Assembly (NCBI GenBank): GCA_013288005.1 | Contig: JABDCS010000009.1 | Location: 1 to 64,000, forward strand | Origin: Chlamydiota bacterium | Lineage (GTDB): Bacteria; Chlamydiota; Chlamydiia; Chlamydiales; Rhabdochlamydiaceae | Length of the DNA stretch: 64,000 nt | Reading direction: 5' to 3' | Shown here: positions 37,590 to 46,321 of the stretch, piece after piece | Layout: every line of letters starts with the position of its first letter | Numbering within the stretch: position 1 is the first letter of the stretch | Program-made: the position numbers and the translations under genes | The notes under the pieces: model-generated | Databases searched by the model: none | The model's input: only the letters and a program-made list of their open reading frames with translations | What the model was told of the DNA's origin: nothing

Positions 37590-38869
37590 GGCTGCACTTT
37601 TACCGGCGTAAGACTTTTTAGAAGACCGACTTTATCAATCTTAGCAATCCACATTTCATGGTCTTGCCTTCCATACGAAACCCATAGATGCTTATCATCA
37701 GCAACCAATCCACAGGGAAAGACAACACGCAGAGGTTTCCATGTGCGGTGGAAGGGAGAGGAGTAAAACCCTCTGCTTACAATGGGCTTTGGACTGATTT
37801 TCGTAATTTCGAAAGGCGGTTCAGAGGAAAAAGTGTAGGCTCCCATGAAGTAATGGATGAGATGCTTCCCTTGCGAATTTGCCGTTGTCATATCTTTGCA
37901 TGAATGAAAAAAAGCTAGGTATTGCCCATCTATTTCTAATGCAGGAGTGCCGCCTCTTAATACTCCCCAGTTCCAACGGATAGTGGATGTGGTGCAACCT
38001 GCTGTATCGCATATCCCCCCACCGACTGGCTGCAATACACGATGTGGGGTTAGGCTATAGGCTAGCATCAAATTTTGCTTATAATCAAAAGGCACCCAAT
38101 TTTTTTCCCAACGATCTTTTCGTTCGCCTTCATAATCGGTAAGACATTCCGGATTTTCGATATGAAAATCTTCACCTTCAACCTTAAGTTCTGCAACATA
38201 CATGCGTCGTATTCCTATTCCAGGAGTTCCCGCCATGATGTTGCTAAAGACGATATAGAGTCGGTTTCCAATGACGACTAGCCTTGGATCATGTTCGTGG
38301 CTTGCATAAGGAACATCAACTCGAATATCGAGTACTTTAGGTGTGCTAATGGGGTTGAATTCTTTATCCAGGTAAACAAAACCCATCATATTGGTGCTTC
38401 GCGTAGGAGCGTAACGTATGCGAAAAGCCATTAAGATAGTGTCACCCCATCGAACAATCGCAGGGTTAAAAGCACCAGGGTAGCCTGGAATTTCAATCTT
38501 CTTTGTCTCAAGAACAAAATCCTGCGACAAATCTTCTAAATCTGTAAGAGGGGCTGGTGGGTTTGCAATTTTTTCCGTTTTTGTAGAGGCAGAAACCGGT
38601 GTAGACCTTGTTTCCTCAGCATTCAGAGGTAATGAGATCCATAGGCAGGGAATGGCCCACAAAGTTAGAAAACATAAGCTACGTAAACCTCGCAACCACT
38701 TATGTGATTCCCACAATTGAGCTTTAGGTCCTGTGCTTGAGTTCCCAATGTTTCTTTCCTTAACGACTCCCCTATTTGAACCCAAAACAGATCTGTGGGA
38801 ATCCGAATATTGATTTTTAGGAAGAATAGGGGGTGGAATTTCAAAAGCGCTATGCGTGTTGTTTTTCAT
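37586..38869 (-). CDS. GH130/GH43-like beta-propeller protein, exported or anchored (paralogue A)
   Basis: 427 residues from the ATG at 38869, which overlaps the end of the pyruvyltransferase-like gene by 20 bp. Residues about 65-85 form a hydrophobic segment (LCFLTLWAIPCLWISLPLNA) after a long polar N-region, so it is a late signal peptide or anchor. The propeller follows: IPGYPGAFNPAIVRW, HDPRLVVIGNRLYIVFS, WEKNWVPFDYKQNLMLAYS, RGGTPALEIDGQYLAFFH and PCGLVADDKHLWVSYG. DPR and EKNW match the GH130-type active-site neighbourhood better than in paralogue B. The substrate, probably a manno- or glucoside, is unknown. Confidence 0.78.
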   Translation of the reverse strand: MKNNTHSAFEIPPPILPKNQYSDSHRSVLGSNRGVVKERNIGNSSTGPKAQLWESHKWLRGLRSLCFLTLWAIPCLWISLPLNAEETRSTPVSASTKTEKIANPPAPLTDLEDLSQDFVLETKKIEIPGYPGAFNPAIVRWGDTILMAFRIRYAPTRSTNMMGFVYLDKEFNPISTPKVLDIRVDVPYASHEHDPRLVVIGNRLYIVFSNIMAGTPGIGIRRMYVAELKVEGEDFHIENPECLTDYEGERKDRWEKNWVPFDYKQNLMLAYSLTPHRVLQPVGGGICDTAGCTTSTIRWNWGVLRGGTPALEIDGQYLAFFHSCKDMTTANSQGKHLIHYFMGAYTFSSEPPFEITKISPKPIVSRGFYSSPFHRTWKPLRVVFPCGLVADDKHLWVSYGRQDHEMWIAKIDKVGLLKSLTPVKVQP

Positions 38870-39752
38870 ATTCAGTCTTGTTCTTGGAAAAGTCGGGTTG
38901 TTGAAAAAAAGAATTAGGCCAAATGTCGAATGGGAATGCTTCATACAATTTTTGCAAGTCACATTCTGGAAGTTTTTCTCCTCCCATTCGTAGAGCTTCA
39001 TCAATAGAAGTAGCATATTTGAAGTGATGGCGGTTCGTTCCTAGATAATAATCTTGATACTTGAAAAGATTTTCATTTTTTGTGACTCGCAACATACGCG
39101 CGGGAATACCGTAGGCTTCCGCTATGATGATCCCATGCAAAGAAGATGCAATAACAAATTCGCTATCCAAAATGCTTTCAACGACTTTATCCCAGGGTTC
39201 GGTAGGATGAACTGCTTCAGGAAATTCTGTTTTAGGAAATAAGCTGCGCTCAGAATAGTGAGGAATAACAATATATTTTCTAGAGGGGTACTTCTGTTTT
39301 TTCATTTCGGGAAAGAAATAGGGAAATAAAAGTGCAGGATCTCCATAAATTTCGGGGCAATCAATATTCATCTTTTCCTTCAAAAACTGCCGTGTAAGAG
39401 GCCCCCGAACGGCACGAATGTCGAGCTGCTTGAATCTATAAGATTTTTCTTTGAGTAATTTACCGTTGACTCCTGTTCCCCAAACAACATCCCCGTCCAA
39501 AGCAAAAGATAAAATAGAACCTATTGCCAGGAATTTTTTCTCGCGATTGGTTTTCGGATTTTTGCAAACGCGAATAGGTTCCTGGACGATGCGTTCAACT
39601 AGTTTCAAAGAGATATAGTCCCCAAAATTGACAATGTGTTCCCCATGCCAATCTTCATTCCAATAATAAAGAAAGTTACCTTCCCCTTCCGCAAAACATA
39701 ATTGAAAAAAGGAAAATGTTAAAAATAGGAATCTACATTTGAATCTTAGCAT
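38850..39752 (-). CDS. Polysaccharide pyruvyltransferase-like (ExoV/CsaB-type) protein, exported
   Basis: 300 residues from the ATG at 39752 (another ATG at 39767 is possible). A signal peptide ends CFAEG. The body reads NFGDYISLKLVERI, FLAIGSILSFAL, GDVVWGTGVNG, IRAVRGPLTRQFL, IYGDPALLFPYFFP and VIASSLHGIIIAEAYGIPAR. The GPLTRxxL, GDPALL and SSLHG-II-AEA blocks define the WcaK/CsaB pyruvyltransferase superfamily, with a GT-B-like fold. Donor and acceptor are unknown. It heads an operon with two propeller enzymes. A broken second copy lies at 12.2 kb. Confidence 0.85.
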   Translation of the reverse strand: MLRFKCRFLFLTFSFFQLCFAEGEGNFLYYWNEDWHGEHIVNFGDYISLKLVERIVQEPIRVCKNPKTNREKKFLAIGSILSFALDGDVVWGTGVNGKLLKEKSYRFKQLDIRAVRGPLTRQFLKEKMNIDCPEIYGDPALLFPYFFPEMKKQKYPSRKYIVIPHYSERSLFPKTEFPEAVHPTEPWDKVVESILDSEFVIASSLHGIIIAEAYGIPARMLRVTKNENLFKYQDYYLGTNRHHFKYATSIDEALRMGGEKLPECDLQKLYEAFPFDIWPNSFFQQPDFSKNKTEYEKQHA

Positions 39753-40350
39753 GGACCCAACTCTCATTTTTAAGTGTTAGATATGCTCTTAAAGTTCATT
39801 TGCTAAAATATCTCAATGAATATTTACAATTCGGATTACAAAATCCAGTTGTATGCTTTTGCGAGCTTGTTGATGTGGAGAAGTTGCTTTCTATTTTGGG
39901 TAATGAGAAGTAAAAGTTTGCCTTAAATTTTCCTGCCCAAACACGTGTTAATTGGCTTCAGGGGAAAATTCCTTAACCATTAAACATCAACGGGTTACGG
40001 AAAAAATTGAGGTCCAACTTTGTCTTTCTCATTCCTCCCTTAGAAAAATTTTAGTATGAAAAATTACTTGTCATTTTGTCAACCAATCATTTTCTTACAA
40101 CTTATGGGGAAAATTTTTACTAGACATTATAAGAAAAAAATAAATACAAGAGATTATTTTTTTGAAAACAAAAAATAATTAACACGCATTCTTTTTTCAG
40201 TTAAAATATTTTAATTATCATGAAATCATATTTAGTTTATTCAATATTTTTAATATTTAAACTCTTTAAATTGAAATTGCAAATGAGTATTGACTATCAA
40301 TAATGGTTTTTTGTAATATTTATGGTCATTCAATTCATCCGATTAAAATT
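39753..40350. other. AT-rich intergenic region without a supported gene
   Basis: About 600 bp between divergent genes. The part from 39776 to 39887 reads without stops as an amphipathic peptide (KVHLLKYLNEYLQFGL and on) ending in TAA. It has no start codon in its frame, so it may be a gene relic or chance. The remainder is very AT-rich, with no RNA gene visible. Confidence 0.4.
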
Positions 40351-40953
40351 ATGACCAAGTGTAAGAAAATCGCGAACTTTGTCTTTTTGACCTCTTTTTC
40401 CCTCCTTTTTGCAGAACCAGTCTTAGGACAGGAATCACCCCCTTCGTCTGCTGTTACCTCAGTAGAAAAAAGTCAGAAAAAAGTGATCACAAAGGATGAA
40501 TTTGCTGCAAGGCTATCGAGTAAATTCCAGTTGATGAAAATCCGGGCAGGACAATTAAAAGCGATGAATAGCTGCTTTTTGCGCGCATCCGAACTTGTGC
40601 TTACCGCAAAAAAGAAGGGACAAGAATTAACTAAATCCCAAGCTATGGAACTAGCAGAAAAAGAAGGTCTTGAAGAAGCTTTACTACTAGAAGACCGCCT
40701 ACAGACATTAGTTGACGACCCCTATATAGGAAATCGCGTTCGTCGACTCCTAACTCTTGACGCAGGAAAAGAATATCAAAAACTTCACACAGAATTTCTT
40801 CGTCTTGAAAAAGAAATATTAGCCGATCTTGAAACAGCTAAATCATTAGATCTCGATACCTCTTCCTACAAAAGCACCATGACGGACTATGCTCGTAATC
40901 ATGTTGAATCTCTTATGTGGACCTCTCTTTTCACGCAACAAAACGCTAAATAA
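40351..40953 (+). CDS. Secreted helical hypothetical protein
   Basis: 200 residues from the ATG at 40351, chosen because a good signal peptide follows directly (MTKCKKIANFVFLTSFSLLF, ending VLGQ); an earlier ATG at 40303 would bury it. The mature part is almost entirely charged helix with heptad-like hydrophobics (about 60-175), so it is probably a coiled coil, without enzymatic motifs. Chaperone-like periplasmic proteins such as Skp share this look, but I see no specific match. It is convergent with the GT4 gene. Confidence 0.7.
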   Translation: MTKCKKIANFVFLTSFSLLFAEPVLGQESPPSSAVTSVEKSQKKVITKDEFAARLSSKFQLMKIRAGQLKAMNSCFLRASELVLTAKKKGQELTKSQAMELAEKEGLEEALLLEDRLQTLVDDPYIGNRVRRLLTLDAGKEYQKLHTEFLRLEKEILADLETAKSLDLDTSSYKSTMTDYARNHVESLMWTSLFTQQNAK

Positions 40954-40974
40954 GATAGAAGATCGATTTGACCT

Positions 40975-42078
40975 TTATTTACGGTCTTGAAGGATCTCTC
41001 GATACACTTCTTCAGTTCCATCTAATGTCTGCTGGAATGTATAACGTTCAAGAATCAATGCACGCCCTTTTGCTCCTAATCTGTAACCCATACTTCGATC
41101 TTCTTTTAATTTGATCACGGCTGATGCTACAGCAGAAGGATCAAAGGCGGGCACTTGCAATCCTGTCACACCATCGATACATATTTCGGCAAGACCTCCC
41201 GTAGGCGTAGCAATTAGTGGCTTACCTAAATATGCTGCTTGTTGGGCTGATTGAGGTACCCCCTCATTCGCTGTACTAAGAAGAGCAAAAGCATCCAATG
41301 CTTGCATAGCAGGGAAAGGGTTTTCCAGATGCCCGGTGAAAAATACATTTTCCTCTAGCTGCAGATCGCGGACTAATTTGCGATAGGGTTCATCGTGGCC
41401 GCCACCGACAATCACCCATTTGATCTCTTTTCTATCTTTGAGAGCCGCTGCTGCTTTAATAAAATCACCAACCCCTTTCCATGACCTCATTACACAGACA
41501 GTACCGATGAGAAAAGTCTCATCAGTAATTCCCATATGCTTGCGAAAAGAAGGATCTTTTTCGCTACCCATTTCGATCTGTTGGGGATCAACACCTGTAG
41601 GGAGCGCTCGAAAAAGGTTTTTCGGCTTACCTGATTGCGTAGAAATAGGCTGAATGACCATGGTACAAGCAGTGACGACAAAATCGGCCAAGAAGCCATA
41701 CAACATCCGACTATTCCACCCTCCTTTTCCTGCTGTAGAAAAATGCCGGGTGCGAATAATTTTCTTTCCTTTCAGACGAGCTGCAATTCCGCCAATCCAG
41801 CTGTCGAGAGAAGAATGGGTATTGACGATATCGATTTGATGGCGTGAAAGAATGCGTTGTAAATGAAAAAGAGTGGGTAGCCAGGCATAACGATAAAAGT
41901 TCAGCTCGTATACGACAAACCCTTTATCTCGCGCTCTTGTGGCTAAAATCCCCCCATTCATAATGGCGAAGAACACCTCATGACCGCGCTGCCGCATTCC
42001 TTCTGCTTCTCGCAGAATGCGGATCTCCTGACCACCCCACCCGTTAGAGGCCTCGACATGTAAAATTTTTGCTTTCAT
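40975..42078 (-). CDS. Family 4 glycosyltransferase
   Basis: 367 residues, GT-B fold. The N-terminal domain begins ILHVEASNGWGGQEIRILRE, with the Gly-rich acceptor loop. The C-terminal domain has TVCVMRSWKGVGDFI, WVIVGGGHDE, VFFTGHLENPFPAMQALDAF and ANEGVPQSAQQAAYLGKPLI. In the EX7E motif the second Glu is Gln (E-GVPQSAQ-Q), while the first Glu is kept. No signal peptide, so it is cytoplasmic. Members build LPS or capsule with UDP- or GDP-sugars. It stands alone between convergent and divergent neighbours. Confidence 0.92.
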   Translation of the reverse strand: MKAKILHVEASNGWGGQEIRILREAEGMRQRGHEVFFAIMNGGILATRARDKGFVVYELNFYRYAWLPTLFHLQRILSRHQIDIVNTHSSLDSWIGGIAARLKGKKIIRTRHFSTAGKGGWNSRMLYGFLADFVVTACTMVIQPISTQSGKPKNLFRALPTGVDPQQIEMGSEKDPSFRKHMGITDETFLIGTVCVMRSWKGVGDFIKAAAALKDRKEIKWVIVGGGHDEPYRKLVRDLQLEENVFFTGHLENPFPAMQALDAFALLSTANEGVPQSAQQAAYLGKPLIATPTGGLAEICIDGVTGLQVPAFDPSAVASAVIKLKEDRSMGYRLGAKGRALILERYTFQQTLDGTEEVYREILQDRK

Positions 42079-42155
42079 GAGAATGAATTTTAGCCTGTTT
42101 GAGGCCTTTCATTCAATATCCATCATTTTACAAAACGCAAGCCAATTCCGAATGC

Positions 42156-42707
42156 TTAATGATGTCCGCCATGGCCACCACCCCCATGATGTCCACCTCC
42201 GCCTCCATGGTGACCTCCACCATGTCCACCACTACTATGATGTCCACCGCCTCCATGCCCGCCGTGGTGTCCTCCACCATGGCCGCCATGACCTGCGCCA
42301 TGACCATGTCCATTATTCCAATGACCATTGTGATTCCAGTGACCATTGTGCCAGCTATCATGCCAATGGTTGTTATGCCATCCCCACCATGCGCCGTAGC
42401 TAGAAAACCACAGTCCATAATACAAACCTGGCCCTACCCAAAGTGCGGTGTGCCATGCCCACCAATCATCATAATAGAGGAATTGGGTGCCATTGTACCA
42501 ACCCGGGCCTACCCACACATTCACTGTAGTGGAGGGACCACCCTCTTCTTCAGTGTATGTATAAGTAGTGGTATTTTGATTGTCCTCGTCTGACATATTT
42601 TCATCAGGGACACTGTCCATACTATCCCCTGTAGTCGGCTGAGAACATGCCGTTAACAGCGCACTACTTAAAACTACAGAAATAATTGCTTTCCAATGTA
42701 CCTGCAT
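42156..42707 (-). CDS. His/Gly-rich lipoprotein
   Basis: 183 residues from the ATG at 42707, which has GAGG 6 bases upstream (the ATG at 42719 overlaps that site). A lipoprotein signal ends with the lipobox LLTAC. The middle is rich in Trp and Tyr (VWVGPGWYNGTQFLYYDDWW). The C-terminal roughly 75 residues consist of Gly and His with few other residues (GHGGHGGGHHGGHGGGGHH). His runs of this density bind zinc, nickel or copper in known proteins, so metal storage or scavenging at the outer membrane is plausible. The opposite-strand frames across this region are artefacts of the composition. Confidence 0.78.
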   Translation of the reverse strand: MQVHWKAIISVVLSSALLTACSQPTTGDSMDSVPDENMSDEDNQNTTTYTYTEEEGGPSTTVNVWVGPGWYNGTQFLYYDDWWAWHTALWVGPGLYYGLWFSSYGAWWGWHNNHWHDSWHNGHWNHNGHWNNGHGHGAGHGGHGGGHHGGHGGGGHHSSGGHGGGHHGGGGGHHGGGGHGGHH

Positions 42708-42799
42708 AAAATTCCTCATTATGAAGACTTAGAACCGTTTAACAGCAATGTAAGAACTTTCTCATTTCTCGTCTTTATTCTTTTTAAAAAAAACAAGGT

Positions 42800-43519
42800 T
42801 CAGATTGAAAAAGCAATTGAATCGGATGTGGAAATGAGTTTCAAAGAAGCATCGAGTTGGAATGTTTGAGGTGTCATAGGAAATGGCTTGATCTTCAAAG
42901 GCCCCCAATAACTTTCCTCTTCATCCTCATAAGAAACTAGGAGCTGTTCACCAGGAAGAATTGTTTTTTTTGCCATGTATATAATCTCAAGAGGGGCAGG
43001 TTCTAATCCTAGAGAGTTAGTAGGAATTTTAAAATAACGTGCAATGATATTGGGGTGGCTCGAATGGTTAATATACCGAGTGAAATTACCTTGTTTGTAA
43101 GCATCCAATATTAAAGAATAGCGGCGCCTAGGATGATAATTTCGCTCTTTGTCGAAAAGCGCCTGCTCTTCTTTTGTTAGGAGTATCTCGGACAGAAGAT
43201 CAAATACATAAGCAGAATTGTCACCGCCGTATTGAGGAACTAATGATACAGCTCCCGCATAGGGAGCAATCATTTGCCCCTTTGCTACAGGCTGCGCTTC
43301 TTTATGCAAAAAAATTCCATGCCCCAGATTGTGCGAGAGCTTTTTTCGAACGAGGTGTTTTACAAAACCCTGCTTTTGGATAGTCCCACTTACTTCCGCA
43401 AGCTCGGTTAAATTTTTCTTTGTAGGACGTAACACGACAAATTTTTGCCGTTTTACCTCGCGCTCGATAATTTCATGCAAATCTTTACTAAGAATTTGTC
43501 TAGCTAGTTTAAATTTCAT
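42800..43519 (-). CDS. SET-domain lysine methyltransferase-like protein (NUE-like)
   Basis: 239 residues. The N-terminal 60 residues are helical. The SET domain then reads LSHNLGHGIFLHKEAQPVAK and QMIAPYAGAV, the motif RYINHSSHPN (148-157, equal to the RFINHSCxPN block) and PGEQLLVSYEDEEE (189-201, equal to GEELTYDY). SET domains are mainly eukaryotic. Chlamydiae carry one (NUE, CT737) that is secreted and methylates histones and itself, so this is the likely relative. The Cys of NHSC is Ser here. No signal peptide, consistent with a type III substrate. Confidence 0.88.
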   Translation of the reverse strand: MKFKLARQILSKDLHEIIEREVKRQKFVVLRPTKKNLTELAEVSGTIQKQGFVKHLVRKKLSHNLGHGIFLHKEAQPVAKGQMIAPYAGAVSLVPQYGGDNSAYVFDLLSEILLTKEEQALFDKERNYHPRRRYSLILDAYKQGNFTRYINHSSHPNIIARYFKIPTNSLGLEPAPLEIIYMAKKTILPGEQLLVSYEDEEESYWGPLKIKPFPMTPQTFQLDASLKLISTSDSIAFSI

Positions 43520-43667
43520 ATATTCATGTTATAAATGGAATAAATAAATCTGTAAGCTCAAAAGCTTAATCTTTCAACTTTATTCCTGAATACAAAAAAA
43601 CCAACTAACCTGCAAGCTTGATTATTTTTTTAAAGAAAATACTTAGAAGATATTAGGGTGAGAGAAA

Positions 43668-43967
43668 TTAACTACCATGAATGAGAATACCTATAATAAC
43701 AAATAAAGCTCCAATAACAGCAAAAGCATTGGATAAGACAAGTACTTTATTTTTTATCAAAATTCCGTAAATCATCCAACTCGTTACAGAAATTAGGCCT
43801 AATAAGAAACCAAAAAGTGACACATCATTGGCTGATCGAGAGACAAATATTTTTACACCCTGCGTATAAAATAAAAGTTGTCCTAGAATTCCGATTACAA
43901 ACATATATTTTTCGTAATATGTAAGCAGCTTGGGTTTTGTTGAAACTTTTGCAGTATCGTCTTCCAT
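43668..43967 (-). CDS. SemiSWEET/PQ-loop family transporter
   Basis: 99 residues with three hydrophobic helices (about 22-42, 49-68 and 76-97). The signature QLLFYTQGVKIFVSRSANDV followed by SLFGFLLGLISVTSWMIYGI and a conserved Asn in VLSNAFAVIG matches bacterial SemiSWEETs. These dimerise to move sugars down their gradient, so uptake or export of host hexoses or disaccharides is likely. The PQ dipeptide of the first helix is replaced by TQ. Confidence 0.85.
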   Translation of the reverse strand: MEDDTAKVSTKPKLLTYYEKYMFVIGILGQLLFYTQGVKIFVSRSANDVSLFGFLLGLISVTSWMIYGILIKNKVLVLSNAFAVIGALFVIIGILIHGS

Positions 43968-44306
43968 GACTATCCTTTTTTTAAATTCTGCGAGACTGTA
44001 CTAGAAATAAGTATCTTGAGGGCCTTAGTTCATGGACACTCTCTTATTCAATACCACCTTTTTAAAAAGAAAATTGACTTGATTGTCATTAATATGAAGT
44101 TAGAAACTGTAACTAACTTAAGGTGCAAATTTTAATTCTCTTGGTAAATTCTACCACAAGTAAGACAATATATGTTTTTTTTATTTTTTTAAAGAAATTT
44201 GACCCCATTGCTGGTTTTTCAGCTCCATCTCAGGAGAAAAATCAAAGGCTAGAACTTTTTTGTAAGTTCTAGCCTTTGATGACTACCTAAAAGATAGGTG
44301 ACCGAA
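43968..44306. other. Intergenic region ending in a strong hairpin
   Basis: 339 bp without a gene between two same-strand genes. AT-rich; it contains the terminator at 44243-44278 and probably the promoter of the SemiSWEET gene near 43970-44110. Confidence 0.5.
44243..44278 (-). terminator. Rho-independent-like terminator after doxX gene
   Basis: Perfect 14-bp stem caaaggctagaact / agttctagcctttg with an 8-base loop. On the minus strand it follows the doxX stop codon by about 30 bp. Confidence 0.8.
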
Positions 44307-44720
44307 TTATTTTCGGCCTCTTTTCACATGGTGTTTATTATCTATACTCAAGGGGCCCGAGCCAAAATAGGTTATGACAAGCGCACCACCTAATAAGGCA
44401 AGATTTTTCATCAGTATCCAACCTTGAATCATATTCCCCATATGTTCCGGAACATCTGGTGGAACGAATCCAATCATAGTAACAGTCACACCCAGTGTAT
44501 AGAGGGCAATAAGCCATCCACCAATGCGCGCTTTGTAACCTAATAAAATACTTAAACCACCGAGAAAAGCGATTATCCCGCCAACAGGTACAAGAATAGA
44601 AGCCATAGGCACACCTAAGCTGGTTGCCCAATCAAAAGACTCTCTAGACCAATGACCTAAGCTTGCGAAAATAAAGTTTAATGAAAATAATATTCGTCCT
44701 ATCAATACAACAACGTTCAT
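44307..44720 (-). CDS. DoxX family membrane protein
   Basis: 137 residues with four hydrophobic helices. The start VLIGRILFSLNFIFASLGH and the following LVPVGGIIAFLGGLSILLGY are typical DoxX/YphA blocks, and IQGWILMKNLALLGGALVI is the last conserved helix. DoxX proteins take part in thiol or redox homeostasis and in quinone-linked reactions in some bacteria, but the role here is open. The C-terminus ends in a basic tail (HHVKRGRK). Confidence 0.88.
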   Translation of the reverse strand: MNVVVLIGRILFSLNFIFASLGHWSRESFDWATSLGVPMASILVPVGGIIAFLGGLSILLGYKARIGGWLIALYTLGVTVTMIGFVPPDVPEHMGNMIQGWILMKNLALLGGALVITYFGSGPLSIDNKHHVKRGRK

Positions 44721-44908
44721 AATTCCTCACACCTCGTTATAGATCCTTCTATTTATGAAAATATAGTAATTATGATTTTTATCAATAATTATTTTGAAAA
44801 AGCACTGGAGTCGATTTATCAGGAAACCTGGATCCCTAAAAAATCAAGTCTATACAAAAAAGGTAAGAAATAGATATGAGGCTTCTTTAGAGAGAGGGGT
44901 CCAGAACC

Positions 44909-46177
44909 ATGCTAGGTAAAATTTCAGCCAAACAGCAATTCGTGATAACGGCAACTTGTATTGGAAGCACACTCGAATGGTTTGAATTTGCACTCTTCGG
45001 GATGATGGCTCCTTTTATGATCGATGTCTTTCTGCCCACCGGAACGCAGGCAACTACATTAATTTATCCTTCTCTCCTCACCTTAAGTATCATCGCCAGG
45101 CCTATAGGAGGTTTTGTATTTGGCAGAATGGGTGATCGAAAAGGAAGAAAATTTGCCCTTTTACGAACCATTGTTTGCATGATCATTCCACTTTTAGTGA
45201 CCGCCCTGTTGCCCTCCTATAATCAAATTGGCATTACAGCCCTTTTTCTTTTAGCCTTTGTTTTCACGCTACAAGGCTTTAGTATGGGAGGAGAATTCCC
45301 AGGATCTGCGGTATTTCTTGTCGAGTCAGCAAAACGTAATACCCATGGTTATTTTGGCAGCTGGATCTATTTCGGCGCTTTTCTCGGCATGTTGCTTGCA
45401 GCCATTGAAGTCCATGTTCTGAATAACTATGTTTCGCATGAAGCTTTTGTCGAATGGGGGTGGCGATTCACCTTCTTTTTAAGTGCTCTTATCGCCACAT
45501 TTGCCTTATTTCTACGTCGCATGCTCCACGAGACGCATTTTTTTGAAGAAGCAAAAGAATATGGTCATCTCGACAAAGAGCCCCTATTCGACACCTTCCA
45601 TAAATATAAAAAAGCCCTTCTTTATGGAATTGGTTTAGTATGTATGGAAACAGCTGGCTTTAATCTTCTGATCCTATTCGCTACGCCTTACTACACGAAA
45701 ACCTTAAACATTCCCTACAACCAAGTCACCATCATTCAGCTCTTCATTATTAGCTTACTCGTAATCGTCACCCCTTTTATTGGAAAAGCCTCTGTGCGCA
45801 TCGGAAGCAAGCGTCTCTCAAAAATAGCTCTTTATGGATTGATACTTACTCCCCTGCCGATCTATTACTTAATCACTTACAAAATTTTCTGGATGATCTT
45901 GGTCGGCCAAGGAATCATTGCGATCTTTTTCGCAACTTACATTAGTAACCTTCCTGCATTGATTTGTTCTTTGTTTCCCGTAAAAGTTCGCTACAGTGCT
46001 GTAGCTACAGCGATGAATCTATCTATTTTGATCTTCGCTATCCTCGGTATTGCCCTGATCACTTTTTTTATCCATCATAGCGATTCTCTTCTCTGGCCTA
46101 GCTACTATTGGATCGGCGCTTCCCTACTATCTCTTTTATGTCTTACGCGTGTCAAAGAGCCCTCTCACGAGTCTTAA
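44909..46177 (+). CDS. MFS transporter, metabolite:H+ symporter (ProP-like) family
   Basis: 422 residues, twelve helices. The start TATCIGSTLEWFEFALFGMM is the MHS-family first helix. The loop 2-3 motif GRMGDRKGRKFAL and the segment GFSMGGEFPGSAVFLVE are diagnostic of ProP/KgtP/ShiA-type symporters. It would import an osmolyte or an organic acid with protons. GAGAGGGG lies about 13 bases before the ATG. Chlamydiae depend heavily on such importers. Confidence 0.92.
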   Translation: MLGKISAKQQFVITATCIGSTLEWFEFALFGMMAPFMIDVFLPTGTQATTLIYPSLLTLSIIARPIGGFVFGRMGDRKGRKFALLRTIVCMIIPLLVTALLPSYNQIGITALFLLAFVFTLQGFSMGGEFPGSAVFLVESAKRNTHGYFGSWIYFGAFLGMLLAAIEVHVLNNYVSHEAFVEWGWRFTFFLSALIATFALFLRRMLHETHFFEEAKEYGHLDKEPLFDTFHKYKKALLYGIGLVCMETAGFNLLILFATPYYTKTLNIPYNQVTIIQLFIISLLVIVTPFIGKASVRIGSKRLSKIALYGLILTPLPIYYLITYKIFWMILVGQGIIAIFFATYISNLPALICSLFPVKVRYSAVATAMNLSILIFAILGIALITFFIHHSDSLLWPSYYWIGASLLSLLCLTRVKEPSHES

Positions 46178-46321
46178 CCTCTATCAAATCCTTCATTTTT
46201 AAGCACATGCAAAGTTTTTAAGTCTCTCATTCTACTTCCTCTAAAAATTTAAGATCGCTATGATCGGGCTGGTTTCAGCGAAAGTTGTCTCCATTTTCGA
46301 AACCTTAAACAAGGACTAAGA

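Noticed and set aside
39776-39887. Possible small gene upstream of the secreted helical protein
   Set aside because: No start codon in the frame and no match recognised; kept only as a possible relic in the intergenic entry.
42077-42593. Several Met/His/Thr-rich frames on both strands
   Set aside because: They mirror the His/Gly codons of the lipoprotein gene; composition artefact.
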